From Gallionella sp. (GTDB lineage: Bacteria > Pseudomonadota > Gammaproteobacteria > Burkholderiales > Gallionellaceae): 55,590 nt of DNA. Position 1 is the first letter of the stretch, and each line of letters begins with the position of its first letter. Both the position numbers and the translations under genes were made by a program. Location of the stretch: assembly GCA_013044075.1 (NCBI GenBank), contig JABEVG010000065.1:1-55590 (forward strand), read 5' to 3'. Positions 23,118 to 32,355 of this stretch are shown here, in pieces. The notes beneath the pieces were generated by a model. The model was not told where the DNA came from and did no database searches. It saw only the letters and a list, made by a program, of their open reading frames with translations.

Positions 23118-24335
23118 TTGAGCACTCTTCTTCTACGCATTCCCGCACGCGCGCTCACCGATACGGCCAGTGATCCGGCCCGGCTGCCTTGCGCCTATAC
23201 GTTGCGCACCCAGCGCGATGTCGTCGAGCGTAGCGGCCAGACGACGCTTGGCGAACTGGGCGCAACGATACGCGATGCGAAACGGGTGGTCTTGCTCATC
23301 GCCGCCGCCGATGTCAGCGTGTTGCGCCTTGCCGTTCCGCCGCTCTCGGCCGCGAAATTGCGCGTGGCTTTGCCCAATCTGATCGAGGACAGATTGCTTG
23401 ATGATGCCGTCGAATGTGTGATGGCGTGTTCCAGCGCGACCGACGGAAAACGAGATGTGGCGGTGATGCAGCGGGCCTGGCTGACTCGACTCCTGCAAAG
23501 TTTGCACGAACTGGGCGCGCGGCGTGTCAGCGCGTTACCGGAACAATTGTGTCTGGCGCATCACGACGGGCAGGCCACCGCCGTCATCAGCGAATACGGG
23601 AACGGCTGCGCGCTGGCCTTGCGCTTATCCGAGCATGAAGGCTTGGGCATGGTGCAACACACGCCGGAAGAATTGCTGCACAGCTTGCGCGGGCTGGTCC
23701 CCGCCTCCGCCCTGACTGTGTACGTGCCGCCAGGCGCGTTATCCCGCTACCAGACACTCCTCGCGCAAGATGCGCGCGTCACGGTCAGCGCGGATGACGG
23801 CGCGCATTGGCAAGTGCCGGACACCGCTCCGGATCTGGCCACAGGATTGGGCATGCGGCATCAATCGCAATGGAACTGGCGACCCTGGCGATGGCCGTTG
23901 GCATTGGCCGCGCTGCTGTTGCTGGTCAATACGTTCGCCCTGGATTTCGACTGGTGGCGCATGAACCGCGAAGCCGCGAAGTTGCGCGCCGACATGAAAC
24001 ATATTTACCTGGCAGCTTACCCCAAAGAATCGGTGATCCTCGACCCGCTGTTGCAGATGCGCCAGAAAATCGCAGCCGCCCAACACGATTCCGGCGTCGC
24101 ATCGGCTGACGATTTCACGGCACTTGCGGCCGGATTCGGTCAGGCCTGGACGAGCGCGATGCCGGATGCTGGCGCAGCGATCTCGGGCATCGAATATCGC
24201 GAAGGCAGTCTGTGGATACGGCTCAAATCCGCCGCCCCCGCCGTCGCCATCAAGTCCGCGTTAGCCGAACGTAAACTGGCACTGGAGATCGCGCCCGGCT
24301 CGGACCTGACCTGGCAGATCAGGAGTGCCAAATGA
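23118..24335 (+). CDS. gspL: Type II secretion system inner-membrane protein GspL
   Basis: 405 aa from a TTG start at 23118. A cytoplasmic actin-like domain (about 1-245) with LLIAAADVSVLRLAVPPLS and LPNLIEDRLLDD is followed by one transmembrane helix (WRWPLALAALLLLVNTFAL, about 255-275) and a periplasmic ferredoxin-like domain. It links the GspE ATPase to GspM and the pseudopilus. It overlaps gspM by 4 bp. Confidence 0.92.
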   Translation: MSTLLLRIPARALTDTASDPARLPCAYTLRTQRDVVERSGQTTLGELGATIRDAKRVVLLIAAADVSVLRLAVPPLSAAKLRVALPNLIEDRLLDDAVECVMACSSATDGKRDVAVMQRAWLTRLLQSLHELGARRVSALPEQLCLAHHDGQATAVISEYGNGCALALRLSEHEGLGMVQHTPEELLHSLRGLVPASALTVYVPPGALSRYQTLLAQDARVTVSADDGAHWQVPDTAPDLATGLGMRHQSQWNWRPWRWPLALAALLLLVNTFALDFDWWRMNREAAKLRADMKHIYLAAYPKESVILDPLLQMRQKIAAAQHDSGVASADDFTALAAGFGQAWTSAMPDAGAAISGIEYREGSLWIRLKSAAPAVAIKSALAERKLALEIAPGSDLTWQIRSAK

Positions 24336-24838
24336 ACCCCTGGCTGAGCAAAATCCAGCAAGCCGCCGCAGCCTTTTGGGCGGTACGCGATGCGCGTGAA
24401 CGCAAGCTGCTGCTGATCGCCACGGCGGTCATCATTGCCGCGCTGTATTACCTGCTGCTCATCGCACCCGCGCTGACGGGACGGGAGCAACTGGGCAAGA
24501 ATCTGCCGTTGCTGCGCGAGCAAGTCGCGCAACTGCAAGCCTTGGCCAGCGAGGCTTCCGGCTTGTCCAGCCATGCCGAAACCAGCGTCGCGGCGATGTC
24601 CAAAGAGACGCTGACCGCCGCGCTGGCCGCGCACGGTCTCAAGGCGCAAAGCGTAAGCGTGACCGGCGGCATCGCACAAATCCAATTGGTCGGCGTGTCG
24701 TTTTCGCAGACGCTGAACTGCCTGGACGAGCTGCAAAAAACAGCCCGCATCAGCGTGAACGAGGCGAAGATCACCGCCCTCGCCCAGCCCGATCAGATCG
24801 ATGCGATGTTCACTTTTCATCAGGCCAACCCACCCTGA
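24332..24838 (+). CDS. gspM: Type II secretion system protein GspM
   Basis: 168 aa. Short cytoplasmic N-terminus with WAVRDARERKLLLIATAV, one transmembrane helix (about 28-46), a coiled coil (REQVAQLQALASEASGL) and a small periplasmic ferredoxin-like domain with IAQIQLVGVSFSQTLNCLDE. It partners GspL in the inner-membrane platform. The stop codon overlaps the gspN start by 1 bp. Confidence 0.9.
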   Translation: MNPWLSKIQQAAAAFWAVRDARERKLLLIATAVIIAALYYLLLIAPALTGREQLGKNLPLLREQVAQLQALASEASGLSSHAETSVAAMSKETLTAALAAHGLKAQSVSVTGGIAQIQLVGVSFSQTLNCLDELQKTARISVNEAKITALAQPDQIDAMFTFHQANPP

Positions 24839-25611
24839 TGCGCCGCGTCCTGTTATGGTCATTGGCGGGCATACTCAGCGTGGCGGTGACCGCGCTGGCA
24901 TTCTTTCCCGCCGCGTATCTCGCCCCTATCATCGAACAACAAACCCGGGGGAAGCTGACCCTGGGGGATGCGCGGGGAAGCGTGTGGCACGGCTCGGCTT
25001 TTATCGGCAGCGCGCCCGGCGGCAACGATCCCATCACGCCGCTGTTGCCAGGACGCTTCAGTTGGCGCATCTCGCCGCTGTTGTTGTTGGGCGATGTGGA
25101 TGTCGTGCTGGAGAATCCCGCCGCGCTATCGAATGCGATCCGTATCACGGGGGGGTGGCATGCATTACAAATCAGTCCGGCGACGCTGGACTTGCCCGCC
25201 GAACGCCTGTCCAGCCTGGGCGCACCGCTCAACACGATCCAACCGTCCGGGCAGATGCGCCTGAGTTGGCAGCCCCTGCAACTGGCCCTCGCACAGGGAA
25301 CGATGAGCCTGACCGGGCAAATGGATCTGGCCATGCAGGACATCGCTGCACGCTTGTCCCCCGTTAAGCCCTTGGGTGCTTATAATCTGCGCCTGGCCTG
25401 GCACGGTCAGACGGCGGAGGTCGCGCTCACCACGCTTAAAGGACCGATGCTGCTGGACGGGTCGGGGATATTGAACAACGGACGGTTGACGTTTTCCGGC
25501 ACGGCCCAAGCCGCTGCGGGACAACAAGAGAGGCTGGCGAATCTGCTCAATTTGCTGGGACAACGCCGCAACGTAAGCGGCAAAGACATCATCGCGCTGG
25601 AATTCAAATGA
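24838..25611 (+). CDS. gspN: Type II secretion system protein GspN
   Basis: 257 aa. One N-terminal transmembrane helix (LLWSLAGILSVAVTALAFF) is followed by a periplasmic beta-rich domain with TLGDARGSVWHGSAFIG and GRFSWRISPLLLLGDVDV, typical of the non-universal GspN component. The exact role of GspN in the machine is uncertain. It overlaps gspD by 4 bp (ATGA). Confidence 0.88.
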   Translation: MRRVLLWSLAGILSVAVTALAFFPAAYLAPIIEQQTRGKLTLGDARGSVWHGSAFIGSAPGGNDPITPLLPGRFSWRISPLLLLGDVDVVLENPAALSNAIRITGGWHALQISPATLDLPAERLSSLGAPLNTIQPSGQMRLSWQPLQLALAQGTMSLTGQMDLAMQDIAARLSPVKPLGAYNLRLAWHGQTAEVALTTLKGPMLLDGSGILNNGRLTFSGTAQAAAGQQERLANLLNLLGQRRNVSGKDIIALEFK

Positions 25612-27680
25612 GAAAAAAACCGATACGACCCGCCCCTGTACTTCTGGCTCTGCTGCTCTGTGCGGGCATGCCATCGGCCCGCGCCGAAGACACACCCGCC
25701 TCCGGTGTCAGTCCGGTCACCACCGCAAATCAGGCCAGTTTCAACTTCGTCAATGCCGACATCGAATCCGTCATCAAAGCGATCGGCGACTACACCGACA
25801 TCACCTTCATCATCGATCCGCGCGTCAAAGGCACACTGAACCTGGTCTCGGAAAAACCCCTGAGCAAGACGCAAGCCCTGCAATTGTTAAGCTCGGTGTT
25901 GCGCATGCAAGGCTACGCCGTGGTCAATGCCAACGGCTACAGCAAAGTCGTGCCGGAAGCCGATGCGAAATTGCAGGGTAGCGTGATCGCCGCCAACGGT
26001 GCGGGTGGCAACCAGGTCGCCACGCGGGTGTTCCATCTGAACCACGAAGCGGCGGCCAATCTGGTCCCCGTGTTGCGCCCGCTCATTTCGCCCAACAACA
26101 TCATCAACGCCAACCCGGACAACAACACACTGGTCATCACCGATTACGCCGACAACCTGACGCGCATGGGCAAGATCATCACGGCACTGGATGGCCCGAC
26201 CAACAGCAATCTGGACGTGGTGCCGCTGCGCCACACCATCGCCAATGACATCGCGGCCATGGTGAACAAGCTCATGGAACAGGGTACGACGACACCACCC
26301 GTGGTATTGGCCGACTCGCGCACCAACACCCTGATCGTGCGCGCCCCTTCCGAAGCGCGCGCGAACCTGGCCAAATCGTTGATCGCCAAACTCGATCAGC
26401 CCACCACGCAGCCGGGCAATGTGCATGTGGTGTACCTGAAGAATGCCGAAGCAATGAAACTCGCGCTGACCTTGCGCGCGGTCATCTCGGCGGATACCTC
26501 CTCACCTGCTCCGTCCACGCCATCAACAACATCTTCCAACTCCGGCAACTCAGGTAGCAGTGGCAGCAGCCCGCCACCCGCCGCCCCCAGCGTATTGCCG
26601 AGCGGTGGCGCGGGCGGATTCATCCAGGCCGACCCCGCCACCAACACACTCATCATCACAGCCAGCGAACCGGTATACCGCAATATGCGCAGCATTATCG
26701 ACCAGCTCGATGCGCGCCGCGCGCAGGTGTATGTCGAAGCACTCATCGTCGAAGTGGATGCCAGCAAATTCGCCGAATTCGGTGTGCAATGGGCGGCACT
26801 CGGCGCCGGCGGTGCGGGCGGAACATCGTTCTCCACCAATGGCGACAACCTGGCCAACCAACTCGGCGCGCACATGACGCCCGGCGCGGTCCCGCCGACA
26901 CCCAGCAACGGTTTAACCCTGGGCTTATTGTCCAGAAAGATCGGCTTTGGCGCATTGGTTCATGCCTTGCAGTCCGACACCAAGACCAACATCTTGTCGA
27001 TGCCGAATCTGATCACGCTGGACAACGATGAAGCCAAGATCATGGTCGGAGAAAACGTGCCTTTCATCACCGGACAATACACAACCCAGGCCTCGGCGGG
27101 TGCGGCGGGGGTCAACCCGTTCCAAACCGTGGAACGCAAAGACATCGGCCTGACGCTGAAGATCAAGCCGCAAATCTCCCAGGGCGGCACGGTAAAAATG
27201 GCGATCTACCAGGAGACCTCGGCCATATCGCCCATCGTCAATAGTGCCGGGCTGATTACCACCAAACGTTCTATCGACACCAACGTGCTGGTGGATGACG
27301 GACAGATCATCGTGCTGGGCGGTCTGATCGACGACAATCTGCAAGATAGCGAAGATAAAGTCCCCTTCCTGGGCGATATTCCCTGGCTAGGCACACTGTT
27401 CAGATACCACAACCGCACGCATACCAAAACCAATCTGATGGTGTTCCTGCGTCCGACCATCATCCGCAGCAACGCACAAAGCATCGATCTGTCTGCCGAC
27501 CGTTACGATTTCATCCGCAATACCGAGATCGATAACCAGCCGCTACCCTCCGCCCAGTTACCCGATATGGAATTGCCGCTGCCGCCGGAACTGCGCGACG
27601 GGAAACTGGTCGGTGGGGCCTTGGCCCAACCCGTCATGAAACTGAGTCCCACACTCAGCACACCCGCGACTGCGGAATAG
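25608..27680 (+). CDS. gspD: Type II secretion system secretin GspD
   Basis: 690 aa. Signal peptide ending SARAE; N0 domain ([20 protein letters not shown]), N1-N3 domains with [36 protein letters not shown] and [19 protein letters not shown], then a Ser/Gly/Pro-rich insert (about 305-345) in N3. The secretin core holds [11 protein letters not shown] and [17 protein letters not shown], ending with the [15 protein letters not shown] region. It forms the outer-membrane channel. No pilotin gene is seen, and the C-terminal S-domain looks Pro/Leu-rich. Confidence 0.96.
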   Translation: MRKKPIRPAPVLLALLLCAGMPSARAEDTPASGVSPVTTANQASFNFVNADIESVIKAIGDYTDITFIIDPRVKGTLNLVSEKPLSKTQALQLLSSVLRMQGYAVVNANGYSKVVPEADAKLQGSVIAANGAGGNQVATRVFHLNHEAAANLVPVLRPLISPNNIINANPDNNTLVITDYADNLTRMGKIITALDGPTNSNLDVVPLRHTIANDIAAMVNKLMEQGTTTPPVVLADSRTNTLIVRAPSEARANLAKSLIAKLDQPTTQPGNVHVVYLKNAEAMKLALTLRAVISADTSSPAPSTPSTTSSNSGNSGSSGSSPPPAAPSVLPSGGAGGFIQADPATNTLIITASEPVYRNMRSIIDQLDARRAQVYVEALIVEVDASKFAEFGVQWAALGAGGAGGTSFSTNGDNLANQLGAHMTPGAVPPTPSNGLTLGLLSRKIGFGALVHALQSDTKTNILSMPNLITLDNDEAKIMVGENVPFITGQYTTQASAGAAGVNPFQTVERKDIGLTLKIKPQISQGGTVKMAIYQETSAISPIVNSAGLITTKRSIDTNVLVDDGQIIVLGGLIDDNLQDSEDKVPFLGDIPWLGTLFRYHNRTHTKTNLMVFLRPTIIRSNAQSIDLSADRYDFIRNTEIDNQPLPSAQLPDMELPLPPELRDGKLVGGALAQPVMKLSPTLSTPATAE

Positions 27681-27687
27681 CCCAGCG

Positions 27688-29107
27688 ATGGATGCGCGCC
27701 TGTTGCCTTATGCCTTTGCCCGCGACTTTACGCTGTTGGCGCGGCGCGATGCCGATGCGCGTATCGAGGTCTGCATCTCGGAAGCCACCCCGGTTGCGGC
27801 CATTGCCGAAGTCAGCCGCCATTTCGGTCACATCAGCCTGACCCCCATGACCGCTGCCGACCTGAGTGCGGCCATCGCGGCGGCTTATGCAGATTCGGGT
27901 GGCGATGCCGCGCAAGTCATCGACGAATACGAATCCGATGTCGATCTGAACAAGCTCATGCAGGACATGCCCGCCGTCGAGGACCTGCTCGAAGCCAGCG
28001 ACGACGCCCCGGTAATCCGCATGATCAACGCCCTGCTCACGCAAGCCTTGCGCGAAGGCGCGTCGGACATCCACATCGAACCCTTCGAACAGATCTCGGT
28101 GGTGCGCTTTCGTATCGACGGCACGTTGCGCGATGTGGTGCGCCCGAAAAAAGCCATCCATGCCTCGCTGATCTCACGCATCAAAATCATGGCGCAACTG
28201 GACATCGCGGAAAAACGTCTGCCGCAGGACGGGCGCATCACGCTGCGCGTCGGCGGCAAACCCGTCGATGTGCGCGTCTCCACTTTGCCCACCGGACACG
28301 GCGAACGCGCGGTGTTACGGCTGCTCGACAAGCAGGCCGGGCAACTGGGTTTGCAACACCTAGGGATGAACGACGACGTGCTGGTGCAGTTCGACAAACT
28401 CATCGCGCAACCGCACGGCATCGTGCTGGTCACCGGTCCCACCGGTTCGGGCAAAACCACCACGCTGTACGCCGCACTGACACGCCTGAACGACTCCAGC
28501 ACCAACATCCTCACCGTGGAAGACCCGGTGGAATACGAGTTGCCTGGCATCGGTCAAACCCAGGTCAATGCGCGCATCGACATGACCTTCGCCAAGGCAC
28601 TGCGCGCCATCCTGCGCCAGGACCCGGACATCATTATGATCGGCGAGATACGTGATCTGGAGACTGCGCAGATCGCCGTGCAAGCCTCGCTGACCGGGCA
28701 TCTGGTGCTGGCGACGTTGCACACCAACGACTCAGCCGCCGCCGTGACACGTTTGCTCGACATGGGCATCGAGCCGTTCCTGTTGTCGTCCTCGCTGTTG
28801 GGCGTGGTCGCGCAACGACCTGGTACGCAAACTGTGCGCGCAGTGCAAAACCTTCGATGGAGTCACCTGGCAAGCAAAAGGCTGCGAACTGTGCGGACAA
28901 ACGGGTTACCAGGGGCGTGTCGGCGTATATGAGCTGCTGCTGACCACCGAGCAGATACGCGCCCAGATCCACAACCGCGCCTCCGAAGCCGAGATACGCC
29001 TCGCCGCGCAACACGACGGCATGCGCACCATGCGCGAAGACGGTGAACGCTGGCTGCATAACGGCACGACCACGCAAGCCGAGTTGATGCGCGTCACCAA
29101 GGAATAG
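27688..29107 (+). pseudogene. gspE: Type II secretion ATPase GspE, interrupted by a +1 frameshift
   Basis: The first frame encodes N-terminal domains, Walker [10 protein letters not shown] (250-258), the Asp box and Walker [13 protein letters not shown], and the His box LATLHTND. After R377 in LLGVVAQR it runs into an unrelated tail ending at 28932. One base further on, from 28820, a second frame continues with [32 protein letters not shown] and the normal GspE C-terminus, to the TAG at 29105. Thus one extra base near 28818-28820 splits the gene. The tetracysteine zinc motif (CxxC...CxxC) lies wholly in the shifted part. Either this is a real mutation that would cripple the T2SS motor, or a sequencing or assembly error; the intact downstream frame argues for a recent event or an error. 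Start ATG at 27688 is 8 bp after gspD. Confidence 0.9.
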
Positions 29108-29108
29108 C

Positions 29109-30323
29109 ATGGCCGCATTCCGTTACGAAGCCGCCGACACCAAAGGACATACCAGCAAAGGCGTGGTGAATGCCGACAGTGCGCGCGCCGCGCGCGCCAG
29201 TCTGCGCGGCCAGGGCTTGCTGCCTATCCACGTCGATGCCATCGCCGATGACGGAACGGGCACGGCACGCAAACGCGCTTTCGGTGACGGCCTATCCACA
29301 ATCGAACTGGCTTTGTTCACGCGCCAACTGGCCAGCCTGCTGGAAGCCAGTCTGCCGCTGGAACAGGCCTTCTCCGCCTTGCAGGAACAAGCCGAGCGCG
29401 TCTACGTGCGCGACCTGGTCGCCGCGATACGCGCCGAGGTGATGTCCGGCACCTCCTTGTCCGACGCGCTCGCCAGCCATCCGCACGACTTCGCCGACAT
29501 CTATCGCGCGCTGGTCGCCAGCGGCGAACACATCGGGCAATTGTCCAAGGTGTTGTCGCGTCTCGCCGACTACATCGAGCGGCGCAACGCGCTGGTACAG
29601 AAGATCAAGCTCGCCTTCACCTACCCCGCCATCGTCACCGTGGTCGCGTTCGCCATCGTGATCTTTCTGCTCACTTACGTCGTGCCGCAGATCGTCTCGG
29701 TGTTCGCCAACACCAAACAAAAACTGCCTATGTTGACTTTGGTGATGCTGGGCATTTCCGATTTTGTGCGCCATTACGGCTGGCTCGTCGCGCTGCTGGT
29801 TGGCGCGGCGATATTCCTGTGGCGGCGCGCGTTGCGCGATCCGGCCATCAAGCTGCGTTTCCACACCTGGTTGTTGACCGCACCGCTGTATGGCCGTTTC
29901 GAGCGCAGCCTCAACACCGCGCGCTTCGCCAGCACCCTGGCGATCACCTGCGGCTCCGGTGTGCCGATCTTGCGCGCGCTGCAAACCAGCCGCGACACCC
30001 TGACCAATCTCGCCATGCGCGCCCAGGTCGAAGCCGCCACCAACCGCGTGCGCGAGGGCGTGAGTCTGGCGACCGCACTCGCCGCGCACCAGCACTTCCC
30101 CGCCATGCTCATCCACATGATCCGCGCCGGTGAAACCACCGGCGAACTGCCCGCCATGCTGCAACGCGCGGCCAGCGCGCAAGAGACCGATCTGGAACGC
30201 CGCGCCATGACCATCGCCGGATTGCTGGAACCCGCGCTGATACTCGCGATGGGGGTGGTAGTGCTGCTCATCGTGCTGGCCGTGCTGATGCCCATCATCG
30301 AGATCAACCAGTTGGTGCGCTAA
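29109..30323 (+). CDS. gspF: Type II secretion system inner-membrane platform protein GspF
   Basis: 404 aa, with the usual two repeated GspF cytoplasmic domains (about 70-195 and 275-395) and three transmembrane helices (near 170-190, 220-240 and 375-400). Signature stretches are LALFTRQLASLLEASLPLEQ, LVASGEHIGQLSKVLSRLAD, and the second copy with IRAGETTGELPAMLQRAA. Start ATG 2 bp after the gspE stop, with AAGGAA inside the gspE end as ribosome-binding site. Confidence 0.95.
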   Translation: MAAFRYEAADTKGHTSKGVVNADSARAARASLRGQGLLPIHVDAIADDGTGTARKRAFGDGLSTIELALFTRQLASLLEASLPLEQAFSALQEQAERVYVRDLVAAIRAEVMSGTSLSDALASHPHDFADIYRALVASGEHIGQLSKVLSRLADYIERRNALVQKIKLAFTYPAIVTVVAFAIVIFLLTYVVPQIVSVFANTKQKLPMLTLVMLGISDFVRHYGWLVALLVGAAIFLWRRALRDPAIKLRFHTWLLTAPLYGRFERSLNTARFASTLAITCGSGVPILRALQTSRDTLTNLAMRAQVEAATNRVREGVSLATALAAHQHFPAMLIHMIRAGETTGELPAMLQRAASAQETDLERRAMTIAGLLEPALILAMGVVVLLIVLAVLMPIIEINQLVR

Positions 30324-30332
30324 AGGACAGCC

Positions 30333-30773
30333 ATGAAACGACCCGCACTCTTCACCAGTTTTATGTTGTTCATCGCGCTGTGCGCCTCGGGAGCGTATTG
30401 GGGAATGCAATTCTTCCAGCCGCCACCGCGCGTCATGATCGCCCCGCCATCAACAGCAATCGTATTGCCCGATGTTTCTGCTGCGGCAGGCTTGTTGGGT
30501 GGCAGGGTGCAAGCCGCAGCGGCGAGCAACTTTCAACTCACCGGCATCATCCTTGCCGACCACCCCGCCGGGAGTCTCGCCATCATCGCCGCCAACGGCA
30601 AACCCGCGCGCCCGTTTCGCGTGCGGGCAGAAATTCAACCGGGTGTCAGCGTGCAGGAAGTGCAGCGCAACTATGTGCTGTTGTCCGATCACGGGGCAAG
30701 CAAACGACTGGACTTACCCGTTAATGCCAAGAATCAGCCCGGCATGAATTTACTGCCGCCGACCAAGCCCTGA
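30333..30773 (+). CDS. gspC: Type II secretion system protein GspC (short form)
   Basis: 146 aa from the ATG at 30333 (AAAGGACAGCC upstream). One N-terminal transmembrane helix (LFTSFMLFIALCASGAYW), a Pro/Ala linker, and a homology-region domain (FQLTGIILADHPAGSLAII, FRVRAEIQPGVSVQEVQRN, YVLLSDHGASKRLDLP). The PDZ or coiled-coil domain of classical GspC is missing, as in some betaproteobacterial T2SS loci where gspC sits at the end. It contacts the GspD N0 domain. No gspO peptidase follows. Confidence 0.85.
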   Translation: MKRPALFTSFMLFIALCASGAYWGMQFFQPPPRVMIAPPSTAIVLPDVSAAAGLLGGRVQAAAASNFQLTGIILADHPAGSLAIIAANGKPARPFRVRAEIQPGVSVQEVQRNYVLLSDHGASKRLDLPVNAKNQPGMNLLPPTKP

Positions 30774-30813
30774 ACATCACCCCAAGCGATCATAGATAGA
30801 TGGGAATTTTGCA

Positions 30814-30827
30814 GGCGCAAATGCGCC
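30814..30827. terminator. Hairpin between convergent gspC and aminotransferase genes
   Basis: GGCGCA and TGCGCC pair around an AA loop in the 73-bp convergent gap. On the minus strand an A/T-rich stretch follows after a few bases. Weak candidate for a bidirectional terminator. Confidence 0.35.
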
Positions 30828-30846
30828 CTGTAAGCGCATCCCGAAT

Positions 30847-31983
30847 CTATATCGTGGACTGCCCTGCCAGCACTGCGGTCATCGCCGCACAGGTGCGTTC
30901 CACATCCGCTTCGGTCAGGCTGTAAAACATCGGCAGCGAGACGATCTGTTTGCCGACGCGCTCGGCGATAGGGAACATGCCTTCCCTGAAACCGAGATCG
31001 CGATACAGCTTGAACAGATGGATGGGCGCGTAGTGGAAGCCGATGCCGATATGGTGTGCTTTCATGCGCGCCATGAAATCGGGACGGCTGATGCGGGCGG
31101 GCAGTTCCAGCTGAAACAGATGCCAGTTGGTATTCACGAAATCTTGCGGGGGGAGAAGCGCACCGGTGCGCGAGGTGAAATCCGCACCCAGCATAGCAAA
31201 ATAATGTTTAGCCAACTGACGGCGGTGCGCGGTGATCTTTTCGAGTTGCGCGAACTGGCCCAAGCCGATCGCGGCGGCGATGTCGGTCATGTTGTATTTG
31301 CCGCCCAGCACATCCACGTCTATGCCGTCCCAACCGCTGCGCGACACGCCTTGCAGCCGATATTTTTCCGCCAGCACCGCTTCCGCCTCGTTGTTCAATA
31401 CCAGACACCCGCCTTCCGAGGTGGTGATGTTTTTATTGGCCTGAAAACTGAATGACACGAAGTCGCCGAACGAGCCTATCGGCCTGCCCTGCCAAGTCGA
31501 GCCTATGGCCTGCGCCGCGTCTTCGATCACGCGCAGCTTGTGCCTGGCGGCCATCGCATACAGCCTGTCCATGTCCAGCGGTTTCCCCGCCAGATACACG
31601 GGAATGATGGCACGGGTGCGCGGGGTGATCGCCGCTTCCACTTTGTCCAGATCGATGTTGCGCGTGACCGGATCGATGTCGGCGAACACGGGGGTCGCGC
31701 CGACTTCGAGGATGACGTTGGCGGTGGCCACCCATGAGATCGGCGTGGTGATGACTTCATCGCCCGCACCGATGCCCGCGATGCGCAAGGCGATCTCCAT
31801 GGTGCAGGTGCCGGAATTGAAAGTGCGCACCGGACGACCGCCGAAATAGGCGGAGAGCTGTTTCTCGAACTCGGCCACTTTGGGCCCGCTGGTGATCCAG
31901 CCGGAGCGCAACACCTCGGCGACCGAAGCGATGGTGGCTTCGTCTATCGTGGGCTTGGAAAAAGGCAGAAAAGTATGATTCAT
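30847..31983 (-). CDS. DegT/DnrJ/EryC1/StrS (ArnB-like) sugar aminotransferase
   Basis: 378 aa PLP-dependent enzyme. The N-terminus LPFSKPTIDEATIASVAEVL and RSGWITSGPKVAEFE are characteristic of the ArnB/PseC branch. Cofactor motifs include NSGTCTMEIALRIAGIG, IEDAAQAIGSTW and the PLP lysine K185 in FQANKNITTSEGG. ArnB makes UDP-4-amino-4-deoxy-arabinose for lipid A modification. The next two leftward-operon genes look like ArnE/F and ArnT, but arnA, arnC and arnD are not in the window, so the exact sugar is not settled. Adjacent to the small transporter gene with no gap. Confidence 0.88.
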   Translation of the reverse strand: MNHTFLPFSKPTIDEATIASVAEVLRSGWITSGPKVAEFEKQLSAYFGGRPVRTFNSGTCTMEIALRIAGIGAGDEVITTPISWVATANVILEVGATPVFADIDPVTRNIDLDKVEAAITPRTRAIIPVYLAGKPLDMDRLYAMAARHKLRVIEDAAQAIGSTWQGRPIGSFGDFVSFSFQANKNITTSEGGCLVLNNEAEAVLAEKYRLQGVSRSGWDGIDVDVLGGKYNMTDIAAAIGLGQFAQLEKITAHRRQLAKHYFAMLGADFTSRTGALLPPQDFVNTNWHLFQLELPARISRPDFMARMKAHHIGIGFHYAPIHLFKLYRDLGFREGMFPIAERVGKQIVSLPMFYSLTEADVERTCAAMTAVLAGQSTI

Positions 31984-32355
31984 TTAAGCTCTCGAAATAA
32001 TGACGACACCGAGGATGATGACCCCCATCCCCACCAGTTTTACCGGATTAAACGCCTCGTTCAGCAGATACCAGGCCGCAATCGCGTTCACCACATATGC
32101 CATGGACAGCATGGGGAAAGCGATGCTCACCGGCACGCGCGACAAGGCGAGTATCCACACCACCACACTGATCGCGTAACACAACAGCGCGACGATGATG
32201 TGCCACTCGGTCGCGAGTCTCAATCCTATGGGCAAGATGTTTTCGGCACTGAATTCAAAGTGACCGATCGAATTGGTCCCCGCCTTCATCAAAATCTGCG
32301 CGGCGGCGTTGAGCATCACACCGGTAAAGATCAGTCCGAAGCTGACCAGGTTCAT
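31984..32355 (-). CDS. EamA/SMR-type small transporter (ArnE/ArnF-like)
   Basis: 123 aa with four transmembrane helices (about 3-22, 50-70, 76-96, 102-121). Motifs: FTGVMLNAAAQILMKAG at the N-terminus and SRVPVSIAFPMLSMAYVVN, as in the ArnE/ArnF flippase subunits and DMT-family relatives. The position between an ArnB-like and an ArnT-like gene supports a role in flipping a lipid-linked sugar across the inner membrane (inference). It overlaps the upstream glycosyltransferase gene by 4 bp. Only one such subunit is present, whereas Arn systems usually have two. Confidence 0.8.
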   Translation of the reverse strand: MNLVSFGLIFTGVMLNAAAQILMKAGTNSIGHFEFSAENILPIGLRLATEWHIIVALLCYAISVVVWILALSRVPVSIAFPMLSMAYVVNAIAAWYLLNEAFNPVKLVGMGVIILGVVIISRA

